The notes below the pieces were generated by a model. That model made no database searches and had not been told where the DNA came from. It saw only the letters and a program-made list of their open reading frames with translations. Source: CAVUPF01 sp963777915 (GTDB lineage: Bacteria > Actinomycetota > Thermoleophilia > Solirubrobacterales > 70-9). Taken from it: a DNA stretch of 64,000 nucleotides. The first letter of the stretch is position 1; every line of letters starts with the position of its first letter. Positions 61,280 to 64,000 of this stretch are shown here, in pieces. The position numbers and the translations under genes are program-made. Location: the NCBI GenBank assembly GCA_963777915.1, contig CAVZSH010000005.1, forward strand, positions 1,178,001 through 1,242,000. The letters are read 5' to 3'.

Positions 61280-63901
61280 TCACTTGGCATCGAGCCAGTC
61301 CTTGCCGATGCCGACGTCGACCTCGAGCGGCGGGTCGAGCTCATAGGCGGCGCACATCTCTCGGCGCACCAGCTCAACCGCGTCGTCCATCTCCCCCACC
61401 GGGCCCTCGAAAAGCAGCTCGTCGTGGATCTGGAGGACCAGGCGGGTCCCCATTGCGGCCTCGGCCAGCGCTCGCTGGCAACCGACCATCGCAACCTTGA
61501 TGATGTCAGCGGCGGTCCCCTGGATCACCGTGTTGACGGCGAGCCGCTCGCCGAGGCGGCGGGTGTTGAGGTTGCCCGAGCGCAGCTCCGGGATGGCGCG
61601 GCGACGACCCATCAGGGTCGTCACGTAGCCGTCGGCCTGCGCCCGCTCGACGACCTCCTCGCGGAAGGCGCGGACCGCGGGGAAGCGCTCCAAATAGCGG
61701 GCGACAAACTCCTCGCCCTCCTTGCGCGGGATGTTGAGGCGATCGGCAAGCCCGAACCCGGTCAGCCCGTAGACGATCCCGAAGTTGACCATCTTCGCCT
61801 TCGAGCGCTGGCCGACATCGACCTCCTCGCGGGAGATGTCGAAGACCTCCGCCGCAGTGGCGGCGTGGACGTCGTCGCCGGCCCTGAAGATATCTTTCAG
61901 CACTTCCTCCTCGGCGACGTGGGCGAGGACGCGAAGCTCGACCTGGCTGTAGTCGGCGGAAAGCAGCCGGGCGCCGCGCTCGGCGACAAAGCAGGCGCGA
62001 ACTGGGCGGCCCAGCTCGGTGCGGATCGGGATGTTCTGAAGGTTGGGGTTGGTGCTGGAGAGACGGCCGGTGGCGGCTGTGGTCTGGTTGAAGGTGGTGT
62101 GGATGCGGCCGGTGTCAGGGTCGATCAGGTCTGGCAGCGAGTCAAGGTAAGTGTTCTTCAGCTTGGTCAGCTCGCGCCAGGACTCGATCTTCTCGACGAT
62201 CTCGTGCTCGTCGCGGATCTGGGCGAGAACGCGGGCGTCGGTCGAGAAACCGGTCTTGCCGCGGCGCTTGCGGGTCAGCCCGAGCTCTTCGAAGAGGACC
62301 TGACCGACCTGCTGCGGGGAGCCGATCGTGAACTCGTGCCCGGCCAGCTCGAAGATCTCCCTCTGGAGCGTGACGATCCGCTCGCCGAAGCCGGCGCCGA
62401 CCTCGGCGAGGCGCTCGGCGTCGAGCTTCAGCCCCTCCCGCTCCATCGCCGCCAAAACGTGGACCAGCGGCAACTCGACCCCGTGCAGCAGGGGCTCTAG
62501 GTCGAGCCCTTCGAGACGTGGCCGCTGGGCGTCCGCCAGGGCCGCGACTAGACGCGCCTCCTCGGCCGGCTCAAGACTCACCTCGCCCGCCTCGCCCAAC
62601 GCGAGCTGTCCGCTCGCCGCATCACCCCGATCCTCCGCCCCGGACCCGGCGATGCCGATCCCGGCGTCGGCGGCCAGCTCGATCAGCTCGTAGGCCCGAC
62701 GCTGGGGCTCGAGCAGGTAGGCGGCGATCATCGTGTCGTGGGCGAGGTCGAGCTCGACCCCCTCACGGGCGGCCGCGGCGAGCAGGCCATGGCGTCCTCC
62801 GCCCAGAGACTTCGCATCGTGAGCGAGGATCGGGCGCCCGGCCAGCGCCACGACTAGCTCGTCCAGGCTCGAGCTGCCGGTCAGGACGCGATCGGCGGCG
62901 GCGGCCCAGCGCTCGCCCTCGATCGCCAGGGACAGCGGGCCATCGGTCAGATCAGCGGGCGTTCCCGCAACCGTCTCGACCTCCAGCTCCCTCTCGACGC
63001 TGCGACCGGGCACAGCCTCGCCCTCGGGGAGGGCTTCTTCGAGTCGCTCCATCACCGCTCTCAGCTCGAACTCGCGCATGAAGTCGCGCAGGACGCCGCG
63101 ATCGGGCTCGGCCGCCATCACCTCGCTCAGATCGACGCCCGTATCGATCTCCTCGATCACCGTCGCGAGCCGCTTCGAGACGCGGGCGTCCTCGGTGTGC
63201 TCAAGCAGGTTCTGCTTGCGCTTGGCGCCGGAGACCTCGCCGATGTTGGCCAGCACCCCCTCCAGCGAGCCGAATCTCTGCAGCAGCTGGGACGCGGTCT
63301 TCTCACCGATCCCCGGCACGCCGGGGATGTTGTCGGAGCTGTCGCCCTTCAGCCCGATCAGGTCGGGCACCAGCTCGGGCGCCACGCCGTAGCGCTCGAT
63401 CACCGCCTCACGGTCATAGATCTTGGTCTCGGTGATGCCGCGCGTGGTGCTCATCACCCGAACCCCATCGCCGACAAGCTGGTAGACGTCGCGATCGCCG
63501 GAGACGATCATCACCGCGATCCCCTCCTCGCGCGCCTGCCTGGCGAGCGAGGCGATCACGTCGTCGGCCTCATACCCCTCGACCCTGACGTTGGCGTAGC
63601 CGAAAGCCTCGACCAGCGGCATCAGGTGCGGCCATTGCTCGGAGAGCAGGTCAGGGCGGGGCGGTCGCTGCGCCTTGTAGAGGTCATAGGCGACCTCCCG
63701 CCCCGACATCCCCGCGTCCCAGGCGACGATGACCCCCGCCGGCCGGTGCTCAGCGATGATCTTGACCAGCATCGATGCCAGCCCGTAGATCGCATTGGTC
63801 GGTCGTCCGTCGCTGGTCCCAATCGACTCCGGCAGCGCGAAGAACGCCCGGTAGGCGAGGGAGTTCCCGTCGATCAGGAAGAGCGCGCGCCCGTCGCCCA
63901 C
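61280..63901 (-). CDS. polA: DNA polymerase I
   Basis: An 873-residue Pol I. Residues 1-290 are the 5'-nuclease (LFLIDGNSLAYRAFFALP, GYEADDVIASLARQA, GLKGDSSDNIPGVPGIGEKT). The middle domain is a relic 3'-5' exonuclease: the first motif has LSLAIEGER instead of DxE, so proofreading is expected to be lost. The polymerase has ADYSQVELRVLAHVAEEEVL (motif A), RSKAKMVNFGIVYGLTGFGL (motif B) and LQIHDELLFE (motif C). It starts at GTG 63901, overlapping the stop of the gene upstream by one base (TAGTG). Confidence 0.97.
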   Translation of the reverse strand: MGDGRALFLIDGNSLAYRAFFALPESIGTSDGRPTNAIYGLASMLVKIIAEHRPAGVIVAWDAGMSGREVAYDLYKAQRPPRPDLLSEQWPHLMPLVEAFGYANVRVEGYEADDVIASLARQAREEGIAVMIVSGDRDVYQLVGDGVRVMSTTRGITETKIYDREAVIERYGVAPELVPDLIGLKGDSSDNIPGVPGIGEKTASQLLQRFGSLEGVLANIGEVSGAKRKQNLLEHTEDARVSKRLATVIEEIDTGVDLSEVMAAEPDRGVLRDFMREFELRAVMERLEEALPEGEAVPGRSVERELEVETVAGTPADLTDGPLSLAIEGERWAAAADRVLTGSSSLDELVVALAGRPILAHDAKSLGGGRHGLLAAAAREGVELDLAHDTMIAAYLLEPQRRAYELIELAADAGIGIAGSGAEDRGDAASGQLALGEAGEVSLEPAEEARLVAALADAQRPRLEGLDLEPLLHGVELPLVHVLAAMEREGLKLDAERLAEVGAGFGERIVTLQREIFELAGHEFTIGSPQQVGQVLFEELGLTRKRRGKTGFSTDARVLAQIRDEHEIVEKIESWRELTKLKNTYLDSLPDLIDPDTGRIHTTFNQTTAATGRLSSTNPNLQNIPIRTELGRPVRACFVAERGARLLSADYSQVELRVLAHVAEEEVLKDIFRAGDDVHAATAAEVFDISREEVDVGQRSKAKMVNFGIVYGLTGFGLADRLNIPRKEGEEFVARYLERFPAVRAFREEVVERAQADGYVTTLMGRRRAIPELRSGNLNTRRLGERLAVNTVIQGTAADIIKVAMVGCQRALAEAAMGTRLVLQIHDELLFEGPVGEMDDAVELVRREMCAAYELDPPLEVDVGIGKDWLDAK

Positions 63902-64000
63902 TACTGCAGCAACTCCGGCGGGGTCATCTCCTGGGGTACCTCGCGCACGTAGAAGCGGCTGCGGCCTATCTCCTCCTCGCCGACGCTGATCACCGCCGCG
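63901..64000 (-). CDS. Partial gene upstream of polA
   Basis: The last 32 codons of a minus-strand gene cut by the window edge: AAVISVGEEEIGRSRFYVRE, then VPQEMTPPELLQ and TAG. Its stop overlaps the polA GTG by one base, so it is translationally coupled to polA. The fragment is too short to identify. Confidence 0.6.
   Translation of the reverse strand, partial: AAVISVGEEEIGRSRFYVREVPQEMTPPELLQ

Overview
The window is GC-rich, densely packed bacterial chromosome, almost certainly from an actinobacterium. Several features point to the Thermoleophilia (Solirubrobacter/Conexibacter-like lineages): exported Vgb-type propellers, a lipoprotein with the ICAEVN motif, ECF sigma factor/CU044_5270 pairs, a potassium-independent proton pyrophosphatase, Rex, and frequent GTG/TTG starts with ATGA or GTGA overlaps between neighbouring genes. 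The lineage is an inference from gene content; no rRNA is present.

Layout. 0-7.1 kb looks accessory: a GST, two methyltransferases, a NUDIX and a HAD hydrolase, two decayed copies of one transglutaminase-like 3' end, and a coupled cluster of small unknown proteins behind an M48 membrane peptidase. It ends at an odd tRNA whose D-loop carries an extra hairpin. 7.2-17.5 kb holds surface and transport genes: GtrA, a GT-C glycosyltransferase, a secreted GH92 mannosidase, a heterodimeric ABC exporter with one degenerate ATP site, and a lipoprotein. 17.4-33 kb is mostly core: tRNA-Gln, a flavoprotein reductase, two RCK proteins, an APC permease fused to a USP domain, an FMN hydroxyacid oxidase, HppA, a GCS2 ligase, Rex, a glutaredoxin, the t6A genes tsaD/tsaB/tsaE with rimI, a family 4 uracil-DNA glycosylase and an FmdB zinc ribbon.

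33.0-45.0 kb is an integrated element of about 12 kb. A 21-bp direct repeat lies at both ends; the left copy is the first seven codons of fmdB. A tyrosine integrase with one frameshift sits just inside the left end and a frameshifted excisionase-like HTH gene just inside the right end. Both ends also carry paired 11-bp repeats about 100 bp from the core and an inverted repeat between. Its cargo is three tandem exported seven-bladed propellers (one frameshifted), a multiply frameshifted secreted-protein gene, a structured non-coding segment with two nested palindromes, and two decayed ECF sigma/CU044_5270 modules. Frameshifts are concentrated inside this element while the flanking genes are intact.

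45-64 kb returns to core genes: panC-panD-panB (pantothenate), a hexapeptide acyltransferase, a ROK kinase, uvrA and uvrB, a rpsA-coaE-lytic transglycosylase-MFS operon, a geranylgeranyl-reductase-like flavoprotein, a DMT transporter, and polA without a proofreading active site. Before the insertion, fmdB and panC were probably divergent neighbours sharing a short promoter region, so the element has cut the fmdB-udg-tsaE gene string away from its native upstream DNA.
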